Positions 33,541-44,390 of a stretch of DNA of 64,000 nucleotides are shown here, one piece after another. Location: contig NC_134569.1 in the NCBI RefSeq assembly GCF_050947875.1, forward strand, positions 207,876,127-207,940,126. Reading direction: 5' to 3'. A model generated the notes under the pieces. The model saw only the letters and a program-made list of their open reading frames with translations, did no database searches and had not been told where the DNA came from. The position numbers and the translations under genes were made by a program. Each line of letters starts with the position of its first letter. Within the stretch, counting starts at the first letter, position 1. The DNA comes from Dermacentor variabilis (taxonomy: Eukaryota > Arthropoda > Arachnida > Ixodida > Ixodidae).

Positions 33541-34832
33541 GTTGGCTAGTGTTATAAGAGGCTTCGTGTAAAACGTGGATATGGCTACACAAATAGTGCG
33601 TTCTCAAAGTAAAATCTTCATAAAATGTTTCCATTCACGCATATTACATCTTTACTCCCCTACAATGCATGACCAAGCGAAGAAAAGCAAGAACAGACGA
33701 CAAACTGTTTCAAAGCAAGCGCAGACCTTGTCGTCTGTCTTCCAACTTTAGTGGCCTGCTGACACATTCTACGTAACATATAATTGTACACGCAATAACA
33801 AGTTCTTATAATTAAACAAAACGTTTTTGCATAATAATAAAACTAAAACAGCTTTTTATGTGTTGTTTTAGTAGAACATAAATCATTGTGACAGACGGAA
33901 CAGTGAGTGCCAAGCGCGTATTCAAGGTGTCCTGTCTCTCCAAGAACGATGCCAATCTGAAGTCACAATATACCGGCATTCACATGCATACCACAGTGCA
34001 GCAGTGCCAGATTTCCCTCTAGGTAATGTAGTGAGAAACTCTATGGAGCAAGCCGAACGCGCTGAACGAGACTTTTTTTTTTCTTTTAGTGAGTACATTA
34101 CGTGCATTGAAACAGTTTCTTCCATATCAGTACTGAGCAATACCGTTAATATCGGCAAGTTTGCGGCAATAACGTAGCCATGTGCACTTTGAGGGGCAGA
34201 AACAGATGGGCGCGCTTAGCTGCCAGTGACATAGAAACACATGGCCGGCAAGCTGCGGAAACTGCGGCATCTGTCTTCACTACTATCCTAATACGGCACG
34301 TTTCCGCTAAGGGTGGGCGAATATCTTAGCTGCATTACAAGCGACGGCGTATGAATAGGGTACTCTTATAACGTATCAGTGTAAACGTGGCTACTATCGT
34401 TGGAGGCTACTGTCGTTGCCACTAGCGATTTGTTGCGTGCCCACGAGTGCAGATGAAAAGAATTGAAAGGCGCCTTTTTTGTTGTTGTTGACCACAACCC
34501 TTATAACGCCTACACATAATAAAGGCAAGTTTGGTTGCAGCTGTTTTTTAGTCATGGAAGTGCGGAAAGTGATGAACGTAATGAAATGAGGCACCTACTT
34601 AAGTATGTTTGGTGCACGCAGACCACTTGGCTTGTCTTGAAGAGTCGTTGGCATAGCATTTGACAGATGGTAAGCGCAATCATTATTAGCTAGACATGGC
34701 ACACGACATATCGCTGTGACAAGTTCGGGGTGCGATCATTACAAGGGAAATAAGAAAAAATCAAATTTTGACAACAAAATTCAGGGGTGCGATCATTACG
34801 TGAGTGCGATCATTAAGCGAGTAAATACGGTA

Positions 34833-35620
34833 TGCTGTACTGGAGGACAAAGCTTGCCTTCTGCTCCCTCACGAGCTCTGGCAACCAGTGATCGTTATGT
34901 TTAGAACAGGTTAATGCCGACAAGTAACTGAGTATGGCACAATGGCATTGGACTAGCTTGGCAGGTGGTGACAGATGTAAAGAGGTGATCTCGCAGGGGA
35001 ACAGTCCCAAGGTGCCTAGTCAACCATGCAAGTCATCACAAATTGAAGGGGAAAAGAATGACCGACATCCTACCCCACTTTTGATGCCACTGAGATTACT
35101 ACATGATGACACATTCAGCCTTCAATCAAGCAAACATACAAATGCCAGCTGCCACTGAAAGAGTAGTGTCACAAGGGTTTGGGGAGACTATCAGAAAAAT
35201 TTTTCGTGGACAGAACTTTTTCTTTCTTTTTTAAAATTTGGCATGGCATTAGCAAAATTAGAGAAAAAGCCTGAATTCATAAAATTTATTAAAAGTTCAG
35301 GAGAGTAGCAGGTACATGTTTATGTGCATAAGACACTCTCTCCCTCCCTCCAGCAGACATTTCTTCAACCAATGTCGACCACAAACATTTTTCAGGCATT
35401 TTATGCAAAACTCTTAGTGCTGACGAGGATTATGCACAAATTCAACACCCCATACATATATGTACAATACACAACGTGCACACTACAGGAGTGCTTACGG
35501 AAAATTTCAATCAAGAAAAGTCGCGGTACACGGTAACTGAACGTCAACTTATCGAGGGTATCAAAAAACAAACAAACGCTTACTACGTCAACACACTTTT
35601 ATCTATTTAATTTATCAGCA
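34833..35620. other. No gene recognised
   Basis: Unique-looking non-coding sequence. No domain, repeat pair or RNA gene was seen. Confidence 0.4.
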
Positions 35621-35624
35621 AATC

Positions 35625-35894
35625 CTGTTTCTACTAGGAACAAAAGCAGTGTGGAAGCTACAATTCTGATCATCTTGAGACTGATTAGCCGCTCGCAGCA
35701 GCAAAGGCCTTGCGACTTCCTTCATAGCACGGCCGTCTTCATCCAAGACTCGCTTTTCAAAACTGTGCGAACACTCCGACTATCTTTTCACCAGTGAGCT
35801 GGTCACCAACAGATTGTCCATCCATCGTGATGTATCCCGCGCTCTTCACCCTCGACAGCTTCCGCAATGTTTGTGACATTGGGCACGCAGCCAT
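35625..35894 (-). pseudogene. Unidentified coding remnant
   Basis: On the minus strand, ATG at 35894 opens a 44-codon frame (MAACPMSQTLRKLSRVKS ... DQLTGEKIVGVFAQF). After a frame change it continues as FEKRVLDEDGRAMKEVARP and LLLRAANQSQDDQN. The composition is protein-like, but the frame must shift once and I recognise no family. It could be a processed gene copy, a transposon piece or chance. Confidence 0.25.
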
Positions 35895-35899
35895 TGCTG

Positions 35900-37290
35900 A
35901 GAGTCAAAACGGAACTGCTATATTACTATTATGGGTAAGCCTTTTTTTTTTTTTCGAAAATGTAGCCCGAAATGGGGGAGGGGGGGGGGGAGCTAGTGAC
36001 CTATAATCATGACCAAAGAATCTCGACCTATATTCTTGAACAAAGCTAGTAAAAGACTCTAGAGGAGTTACTCCGTCGCACCCAACATAAAGAGTGTAAA
36101 TGTTCAAAGCCAGTCTAGAGATATTCAGACTGAATTGAAGAAATGCTGCATATCTGATGCACACAAACCACGTCATTTGGGGTGCAAAGGACACCTGCGG
36201 AACATCCGACGCGGACTAGTTCTCTGGAAGTTCCGACGAAGCTGAAGCTTGTGGTATCGAAAGCGAGACAGGGGCTGAGCTTATGGTAAATAGAGAGGAA
36301 CTTCAATTATGCGTCCCCCATTCATCTGACGACTTGCATTTTACAACGAATTGGTTTGGTCCCGGCAAAACCCCCACAGAAATAATGTATTAAATGTCTT
36401 GATTATATGACTGAATTTTAAGCTGACCCCATGTCGTACAATGCTTCTCTGGTAACGTCTGAGAAAAAAGGAAAGCCCTAAACAAACACAGACTGGCATG
36501 TGAGCACACTGCAGCCAGCTGATAACAGATTACATTTGCATTACATTCAGATGGCGGCAAAATTTGCAATTTTAAAACAAATATCCCAAGTTCCACGGTA
36601 CTTAGCGTTATGTTGACAACCTGTGCCTTTGCGTATCCATCCAATCTATAGAAAAGTCGACCCAAGTCAAAACTTGTTTTTTGTTGGAATCGACACCAAC
36701 TGTACTAGGGTTACAGTTACAGCATAGGTCACGGTGCTGCAGTGCCATGTAGTCTTTCGCACTTTGACTCCGCTTATTCGTGATACTATGGCGATATAGC
36801 GTATTCGATATGAGGCCCGCTTTGAAAGACAAGCAATTTTCATGGGGAAGAAGTAGGGAAACTCTGCCGTGGCTCATCCTCAACAATTTGCGCATGGCAG
36901 GACCAGTGGGAGGCGCTCTTTAAATGCGAGGCTGGTTGGAAGGGCCCTGTAGACCTCTTAGTGCCTAGGACCATCCCCGAATGAAATGGCTGTGTGGCCT
37001 CTTATGTAGTGCTCAATCTCAAACAAGCTCGAAAGTGACGTAATCTCGTGCGATCGCTTATAGAGATAGCTTCGCTTTCGCGAGACTCAGCTTGTCCTGG
37101 TACCGAACCCCTCAAAGTATATGGTCGATAGTGCTCTTGGCACTGATAACTAGCTTGGCACAAGGTCAGAAACACTTGCCGAGGACACGTTTGGTGCTGA
37201 CTCACGCAAAATTTCGCAAATGTGAAACTATCTCCGAAGGGGATTGTCCAAGAAAAGCTGTCTCCACCTCACGATAAGTGAAGAGAACTT
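35900..37290. other. No gene recognised
   Basis: No convincing coding or repeat structure. A short G-run lies near 35980. Confidence 0.4.
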
Positions 37291-37296
37291 GCTCCC

Positions 37297-37683
37297 GAAA
37301 TGTCTGTTCCTTCAACTTACGTGGCAGTGTTGCGCAGCGCCTACAACATTTGGCGGTTTCTTTGTGCACACGACGATGTCGGCGAGTTGTTGCCAGATGT
37401 TGCAGCTCTCGAGAGGAAGCCAATGCATCGTGGCTGGGCAAGCATCTAGAAAAATATCACTGATTTTTTTTTTTAAAGGTGAGAATAAAGATTTTCTTAC
37501 ACCTCTAATTAAATGCTTGATTGTCATTTTTTAAGAATAATTTAATCTTCCTTCCTTGGAGCAGTGCAGGTTCGTGCCGAGGACTTATTCAGGCAAGGTG
37601 TTCCAGTTTTATGGGCAAGACTAAGCGCCACTGCCTGCATTCTTAGCTTTTTATTATACGACACCCGGATAATATAACTGTTT
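37297..37683 (+). pseudogene. C-terminal Tigger transposase fragment
   Basis: The frame ending at 37446 reads VLRSAYNIWRFLCAHDDVGE, then DVAALERK. After the stop, KNITDFF follows. The layout matches the C-terminus of the copy at 2.7-6.4 kb (VMDAFDVIRNFVAVRDDD ... LTDFWH) and of the copy near 28.1 kb. A possible Tigger-type right end, GATAATATAACTG, lies near 37668-37680. The rest of the element is missing. Confidence 0.5.
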
Positions 37684-37819
37684 TGCATCGTCCCCTCAAA
37701 GTCGTATAATTGAGTTTCCAACGTAAAGATGTTTCAGAGTTATTCGTTTTAATAAAAAGATATATTCAAATCTTATATTCAAATTATTAGTTTTCTTATT
37801 TCTCGGCGAGTTCAATATA

Positions 37820-38325
37820 TAAGGGTCGACTTATGTTTTTGTTTGACCTATGTTCAAGTAAATACGGTACTCTTTGCTGCAACCGCTATGTACAAAACAG
37901 CGGTCAGTACAGGGATCGATGAGAAAAAGTCCGTCGTTGAAGGGGGCAACGAGGGATGCTTTTTGCGTGTGCTGCAATGAGATGACAGCGATAAGGAAAA
38001 TTAACGTGCAATAACAGAGAGGAGCTGTTCACAGAGATTGCGCCACATTTTGATGCATGCGAGCCATGCCGCACTGTCTGTGCATGCATGGGCGCGCGTC
38101 CGCAAGTGTGCGTGTGGTTTGGGCTAATGCGGCGAGGCTAGCAGCGATGATAACGTAGAGTCAGCTTGGCATGTTCATATTAATAAATGCTGTTTCCATT
38201 TTGTGAGCCCTGTCCTCACTTTTTTGTTTGGCCTACATTCGAGGTAAATTTTTTTATTTTTTCTGGCTTCAGACATTTGGGGTCGGCTTAGAATCAGGGC
38301 CGGTCTAGATTCGAGTAAATAAGGT
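37820..38325. repeat. Two right-end copies of a CCGTATTTAC-type MITE
   Basis: TTCAAGTAAATACGGTA near 37852-37868 and TTCGAGTAAATAAGGTA near 38309-38325 have the same orientation. Each is preceded by a GGTCGRCTTA-like block. They resemble the termini of the element at 30391-34830 but have no visible left partners. The region is probably nested or truncated MITEs. Confidence 0.5.
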
Positions 38326-38957
38326 ACTATGTAGAGCAGATGGGGCTACATACAAGCTGATTTGAGTTGTATAAATGGTGCTATAGGTTCGTTGTTATAC
38401 AAAATGCGAAAATTGCGGTCAATCTGAACCGTCCTCACAAATCCCTTCTATACCAGCCAAAGAATGTTACGCATTAAAAAGCTTTGCTTAAATGGTGAGG
38501 CTGGGTGCACAGTTTTGCCAGTTATTTTAAGGTGCATTCTTAAGGTGTGTGTGTGTGTGTGTTTTTAAAAAACCAGTGGTGTTTGTTTTCACATATTTGT
38601 GTTGATATTGGTTTATTGATGGTTATGAAACGTTCGACAGCGTAAATACTTCAGGAATATTCACCGACTTAGATTTCGTGTTGTGCATAATTGAGGGTAC
38701 TATGTAAACCTTTACTACTTTAAAATGTGTGTTTTTGACATCTGTCTGTACATGTTGTTGTGCCTTGTGTTGTGTACACATTTGTCTGATTTGGACTTTG
38801 TGTGCTGTGTAAAACTGAGTTGTGTTCTAAATAAAATGCATAAAGCGAGTCTTATTCAGACTGCTAGTGTTGATTATCACACACGATCATCAAAGAGTGA
38901 CATGTAGGGAAAGAGCAAAGGTGTCTCTGCTTTCCTTTTGCATACAAGCAACAATAT
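38326..38957. other. No gene recognised
   Basis: AT-rich sequence with a (GT)9 run near 38545-38562. No coding signal. Confidence 0.4.
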
Positions 38958-39650
38958 TTAAGGGGGGACCCAGGTCTTTGGGACCGAAAACCGGCCCAAA
39001 ATTCGAATTTTCAATTTTTATTTTCCGCGTTCCTGACGCGTTTCCGCGTCTATCTCCGAAATTTGGTTACAAAATACCGCGTACTTCTTTCGTTATCATG
39101 ATATAAAGATGAGAATCTGCAAGCGGTGCCCTTTAAATTGGGGACAAATCGCGGCCGATTTTCATTGCCCATAACTCGATAACTACGCGCTCTGCCAGCG
39201 CCATTTTGGTATAATTCGAAAGCTCACGTTTCTGGCTTTCTTTATTCGTCGGTCAGCAGTGTTGCCAGCGCTGCGGTCACGAAAAAAACAAGAGGAAAGG
39301 GCATTCGTGGCGCACGCTACTATTGGTCAGTTTGAGCATGTGACCAAGATGGCGAGTCATGATTGGCTCCAAGGACCACGAGCGCTCAAATGACGAAAAC
39401 AGACGCCATTTTGTCTTAGTCTCACAACTGCAATGGTGGTACGCTGGAGGTCCAACAAAGTTTCGTTCCATGAGTTGTTACGGGCGGAAACGTACGAGAC
39501 GCAATATACTTCTGAAAGCAATTCCGTAGTTGCAGTTGGCACAGGATACCTGACAGCTCGCTGCTGAAGTCGTACCACCGCCGAACGTCGACACCTCAAC
39601 TGCTTTGCCAGATCACGCATATCCACACGCCGGTTAGACTTGCGTAAGAA

Positions 39651-40097
39651 TTGAACACAGCTGTCATAACTGAAGAGGAAGTGGATAAGATAAGAGCACA
39701 TGAGAATTCTACGCTCGACAAGATTGCATCTATGATGGCCACGGAGCAAAAGATTCAGCGTTTTATTGAAGATCTGAATGGCGATAGTGCAACAGCCTCG
39801 GCTGCGAAGCCCGCTACTTCGTACGTTGTCGTCGGACGTGCAGCAGTGAACAATCTTCTCGGCATTTTCTCATGTAATACTTGCCGTGGTTCTACGTAGC
39901 TGGTGCGGAACGATCAGGATTACGGTCTCGCTACTAAACTGACTGTGGTTTGCAAGACCTGCGGTGAAGTTGTGTCAGGATGGAGCTCGCGGGGAATTGA
40001 GGGGCCAAGAACGTGTTGTCCTTTTGAAGTGAACATACTCGTAGTGCATGCTATGTCGCTGATCGGCAACGGCCAAACGTCCATGAATTATACCTAG
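39651..40097 (+). pseudogene. Mutator-domain transposase, N-terminal fragment
   Basis: One frame runs from 39651 to 40097 with a single TAG at 39897-39899. It shows IFSCNTCRGST, then VVCKTCGEVVSGWSS with a second cysteine pair. CCPFEVNILVVHAMSLIGNG follows, which is the pattern of the PF20700-type family also seen at 21.3-23.3 kb. The catalytic part is absent. Finding this domain within TTAA ends links the domain family to this terminus type. Confidence 0.65.
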
Positions 40098-40099
40098 TG

Positions 40100-42800
40100 C
40101 CTACTGATGGGATTTGGTGCCGTTTTTTCAAACTTAATTTCAATTTTGCTTCAGTTCATTTCTAGTTCTTCCGGCCCTCTTTCTACTTGTCCGTACTATA
40201 GCTTAATAAACAACCCAGCAGTTCTGGTGCCTATTATCACGGTCTGTGAGTGCAGAGCATGGGTGTTAAGCTGGTTCCTGAAACTTGGGGAATGCCCTGA
40301 TGAGGTGTTGTTGGTGACCGGACGGTTGCCCCCGTCTGCAGGACACGGGAGAAGAATGATCAAGATCTTGCGATCAGAGAGCCGGAGACAGGTTAGACAT
40401 TTCAAAGAATGTCTAAAGGTGGCCTGTTCGTCTGCTTCCGATGGTCTTTTTAACGTGAAGGCTTTTCGGGACTGGTGCAGACAGGCAAATATTGTGACTG
40501 AGGCTATATGGAACGATGTTCGTCGAAAATTGCCGAAAAAGAAGAAAAGGGAAGTGCCAGAAGGATGTCTTCTATTACTAGGGGGTGCAACGGTGGAAGA
40601 AAGGCATCAACAGGTTCTCAAGTTGGGGTCAAAGTTCTGCGTGGAACCAAGGATCGACATCGTCGACAAGTTAGCACTTACAAGGGACATTGCCAGGAGT
40701 GTACCAGAGAAAGAAGAAGAACGATGTGTGGTGGAATGTGTGGACGTGGTGGCTAAAGCTTCGGTAAGCGATCGATCCAGACCCAATGTTGATAGGACTG
40801 CTAAGTATTTTGTTGAGAATAATCTGCGTGTTGTTCAAGCAGACAAGGAAGGCTTTCTGGTTGTTGTCCCAAATGATTGTTACTTAGAAAAGGCTTTCCT
40901 AGCGGTGAACAAGTGCTTTAAGAAATGCGATGTGAATGCAGAAAACATAAAAAAGAAAGCGGTGGAGCTATTGAAAAAATGTGACCAAGATAAGCTTGTG
41001 TCACGTGTAAAAAACTGAAAAGGAATGAAATTGCAGATATCTTTTACGGCAAAAACCCACAAGCAAGAAATTCCGTTTAGGCCAATTGTGTCCGAGCGAG
41101 GGTGTTGGCAAGTTCTGGTCGCGGTGTTCCTGCAAAAAATGTTGAATTCCCTAAAAGTGCAGGATCCGTACTTACTGAAAAACTCTGAAGTTCTTGTGAA
41201 CTGTCTGGCATCAGATAGTACAAGCTGCAGCTGGGGATTCAGCATAGATGTTCAAGATCTTTACTATTCCTTATCGCATGGGCCCCTAATGTGCAGTGTT
41301 AAAGATTGCATAACAAATGAGAATGACGAGGTGTCATTCCGCAATACGTACGGCATGGCCGTTGAATCCTTTCTTGAACTTCTACATTTTTATTTAGCGA
41401 ATACACATGTAGGATTCCGTGGTGAAACGTATATACAGGCAAGGGGGTGTGTGCATCGGGTCAAAGGTAGCTCCCATCCTAAGTAGCGTTATTTTGGGAA
41501 GCATAGACAGAGAGTTGGCCAAAGATTTAGAAGGTGTAGTAAGTAAGGTATACAGATATGTCGATGACTACTTGATTTTAGGCTGTCCTGTAGACAAGGG
41601 TGCTTTCAGGAATAGGGTTGTAGAAGCCTTCAATTCTCTGGGCAAGGGCTTAACATTTACTTTGGAAGTACCGGTAGATAATAAGCTACAGGTTCTTGAT
41701 GTCAAGTTAAAATTTCTGCCGGAACATGTGTGTTGGTCATTCTCACCCCGAGCTGAAAAACCGCTAATGAGCCTCAAACCATTCCAGGCTTGTGAAGAAT
41801 GGGATAGTCATTTTGTGTTTCAGGTCAGCGTTGTTGAAGTCATGTCACCACACTGTAAAGATTGCATTTTTTGAGCACGTTGATAGGTTGAGAAAGGCTG
41901 GGTACCCGCTCGCTGTGATGCTGGCGTCGTGCGCTAGACTAATAAAAGAACTTAAAAAGGATAAAGGACAATGCACAAAGAATCAAAGGCAGAAGGTTGT
42001 AGCTTCCAAGGTTTCAGTGGTTCCGTATGCGCACGGCCTTTCACACAGACTTAAAAGGGTAGCTGGTAGTTATGCAGTAAAAGTGGTATTTTCGGCAAAA
42101 AACAAAATAGGTAGTGTGTGTTCTAAGGTTAAAAAGAAGTTCGAATGTAAGGATGATGAAAAGAAAGAATGTAGTGTTAAACATCCACGCAAGAACCAAT
42201 TTGTTGATTGCGCGAAGAACGTTGTGTATCAGATTCCTATGACGTGTGGTCATGTGTACGCAGGGCAGACTGCGAGATGCATTAACACGAGGTTAAGGGA
42301 GCACATGTCTAGTCTGAAAGGTCGCCCTAGTAAGCATTTGGCAATGCATTGCCAAGAACATGATTGCTCCCCTTGTCTTAATAGCACAGACATTTTGTAT
42401 AGGCATAGGAATCAAACCGCTAGGGAAATTGTGGAAGCACACTGGATTGAAAAACAAAAAGAAAAATGCATCAGCCATCCGTCTGTTTCATTGTTAGATA
42501 AAGAAAATTAGCTCCTATCATCACATCTTTAACGCATTTTATTGTAAGTGGTTGTTTTATGCACCTTGCTGTTTTTAGGTTGACCGGGTGGCTTTTGTCC
42601 ACGTCTTTTTATCACAAGTATGTGTTATATGTAATATTGACGTGCTCTCCTGACTTGATAGCGCAGATCTGCGGGTATCAAATGCGCTATAGGCGTGCTC
42701 TGTTGACTAGATCGCGCAGATCTGTGGGTATTTAAGCAGGTAGTTCTTCAAAAATAAAACCAGTTGTTAGAAAGCGCTCGTCCTTGTGTTGCCCCTATTC
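40100..42800 (+). mobile_element. Penelope-like retroelement
   Basis: It encodes a reverse transcriptase followed by a GIY-YIG endonuclease, the arrangement specific to Penelope-like elements. The sequence continues to about 42800 with AAAATAAAACC near 42751 and a conserved-looking end near GCGCACAAAAAGTTTTAAGA. The exact limits and target duplication are not resolved. Confidence 0.88.
40107..42511 (+). pseudogene. Penelope polyprotein: RT plus GIY-YIG
   Basis: The N-terminal part (40107-41018) is basic and helical. An in-frame TGA at 41016-41018 is followed in phase by the RT start (QISFTAKTHKQEIPFRPIVS). Further RT blocks are FSIDVQDLYYSL, then, after a frameshift in a G-run near 41443, GSKVAPILSSVILG and the catalytic YRYVDDYLILG. 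A second frameshift near 41800-41860 leads into the C-terminal frame. There the GIY-YIG domain shows VVYQIPMTCGHVYAGQTARC, RLREHMSSLKG and HCQEHDC, ending at 42511. One stop and two shifts make it non-functional as encoded. Confidence 0.9.
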
Positions 42801-43421
42801 TTCGTCCGTTTGTTCGCGCACAAAAAGTTTTAAGATGAATCTGTTCCAACTATGCCGACTCGCAGTTATGCTTAATTTCAGTATATCAGTTGTGAAATAT
42901 TTTTCGCTGTTTGGTCAAAACCACAATTTTGATGATAATGCCGTATTGGAGGTGCATTATCTCTGCTTCGACTTGTGCTATCACTGCAATCCCTTTATTT
43001 TTTTCCATAAAGGCAAACCTATGTAGAGTGCAAATAAGTGAAATAACATTGTATTAGAAGATTATTTTAAAAAATTTTTTTAGCAGTTAAATGGATTTCT
43101 CTCGCTGAAGTTTGAAATGTTCTCATTTGATATAAAATTGGGTTACAACACCATACTTACCTATTTGCACTCTTTGTTAGTTCCACATCATTTTTGTATG
43201 TCAATATTTATCATGCCATGTATAGTTTAGTAGCTAGCTCACCTCCAAGCAAATTACGCAATAAAGCTGAATTTCTTCAATTCCTGGAAAGCTATTTACT
43301 TTGCGAAAAAACTGGCTGTATATTTAAAACTAGTACATTGAAATACATAAACTCAGCAAGTTTTATCAAAATAGATCAAGAACTTAAAGAAAAGGTTTTG
43401 AACCGCAGGGTCCCCCCTTAA

Positions 43422-44184
43422 CATCTGCTGACTGGTATATCAACATTTCAGCAAGTACAATTTTAGAAGCGGACCCGGCCGCCGCAGTGCCGTTTGTTTG
43501 AGCACTGTGTGTGCAAGCCTGGCATTGAGCTGATGATAGGAGTGCTTGCAGCGATGAAGTCCACTGCCGTGTCAGCCGGAGCGGCCCGTCTGCGGCACGC
43601 TCAGCACTCCTATTGCACCGAAAACGAAGTGGAACGCTCGCTTGAGCGGCATCGAGCACCAGGGATTTCATGGCACAAGTGCCATATGGCAATGTGCTGG
43701 CCTTTACACCAAATATACTGAATATTAGAAAAGTCTAACAGCAGATACTCGACTCACAAATAATATTATTCGAATGTTCCCAATTCGATTCCATGATGTT
43801 TGATACTCATACACTCATGCTATAAAGTCATAACTAGTCATATAGCGTTCCGGTGTTCCTGTCGTTCACGTTCGATGTCCACTGATGACCTTGGCGATGT
43901 GGACGCTTTGTATCAGTTGGACCTTAGCACCATTCTTGCACTTTTGCGGTGCTCCGCGTTTTCCGAGCTCCAAGAGTTGTCAAAACTAACTGATGTGCGT
44001 CCAAATAAGTTCAAATTGACAAGAGTTTGATTCCTTCGAATAATTCATACACCTGCCGGGACCAGAGGATGATTCTGAATTATCAGATGTTTGAGAATTA
44101 ACGATGCTAACATACTATCACACTAATATAACATTAACAGGCGTTAACTGTATTGCACAGCAAAGAAATAAAGGCAAGGACAGC
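43422..44184. other. No gene recognised
   Basis: This region continues the sequence left of 38958 if the TTAA element is removed. It is presumed intron of the candidate minus-strand host gene. Short frames only. Confidence 0.4.
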
Positions 44185-44190
44185 ACTTAC

Positions 44191-44385
44191 AGCTGTGCTC
44201 CTGCCTCAAATTGACGAGGTGGGAACGTGAGCGGGACGCGTCCCCGCTGGAAGTGATCCGGGAAAACCACTTCCGGGTCCAGTGGTGGCACTGGCCACGG
44301 TGAAGCGTGGGCTTTGCTCAAGGCTGTGGCAGAAGGCCTCTGTGGGGCACGACGATCTAGCTCAGCATGCAAATCCCATCCGTCC
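44191..44385 (-). CDS. Candidate internal exon of a host gene
   Basis: On the minus strand, TTTGCAG precedes 44385 and GTAAGT follows 44191. Both match splice consensus well. The 195-base segment is open in one frame (DGWDLHAELDRRAPQRPSAT, then PWPVPPLDPEVVFPDHF and PLTFPPRQFEAGAQ). It begins with one base of a split codon and ends with two. These phases match the donor of 50448-50650 and the acceptor of 30110-30326. It is GC-rich against AT-rich flanks. The gene is not recognised. Confidence 0.55.
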
Positions 44386-44390
44386 CTGCA

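Larger units (their letters stand above)
30391..34830. mobile_element. TIR element with TA target duplication, split by an RTE
   Basis: CCGTATTTACTCGCATAATG starts at 30391, and its reverse complement ends at 34830. The 27-bp termini match at 26 positions and are flanked by TA (30389-30390 and 34831-34832). Subterminal copies of GTGCGATCATTAC lie near the right end. CCATAGAGTTTCTCACTA at 30549-30566 recurs inverted at 34027-34044. No transposase is visible in the remaining flanks. The middle is occupied by an RTE retrotransposon, so this is probably a non-autonomous element. Confidence 0.75.
38962..43417 (+). mobile_element. TTAA-flanked DNA transposon (Kolobok-like) holding a Penelope element
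   Basis: GGGGGGACCC starts at 38962, and its reverse complement ends at 43417. TTAA is duplicated exactly (38958-38961 and 43418-43421). A G-rich terminus with TTAA fits the Kolobok group better than piggyBac, whose termini usually start CC. It carries an N-terminal fragment of a Mutator-domain transposase at 39651-40097. The rest of that gene is missing, and a Penelope-like element occupies about 40.1-42.8 kb. Confidence 0.8.

Noticed and set aside
40100..42800. Hammerhead ribozyme, known in some Penelope-like elements
   Set aside because: A CTGATGAG string near 40297 lies in coding sequence and lacks the paired GAAA core. None was seen near the ends.
38962..43417. piggyBac assignment based on TTAA
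   Set aside because: The termini start with G runs and the coding fragment is of the Mutator-domain type, with no piggyBac DDE domain.
43494..44030. Plus-strand frames of about 75 codons right of the TTAA element
   Set aside because: No domain, no splice signals in phase and no repeat relationship were seen.
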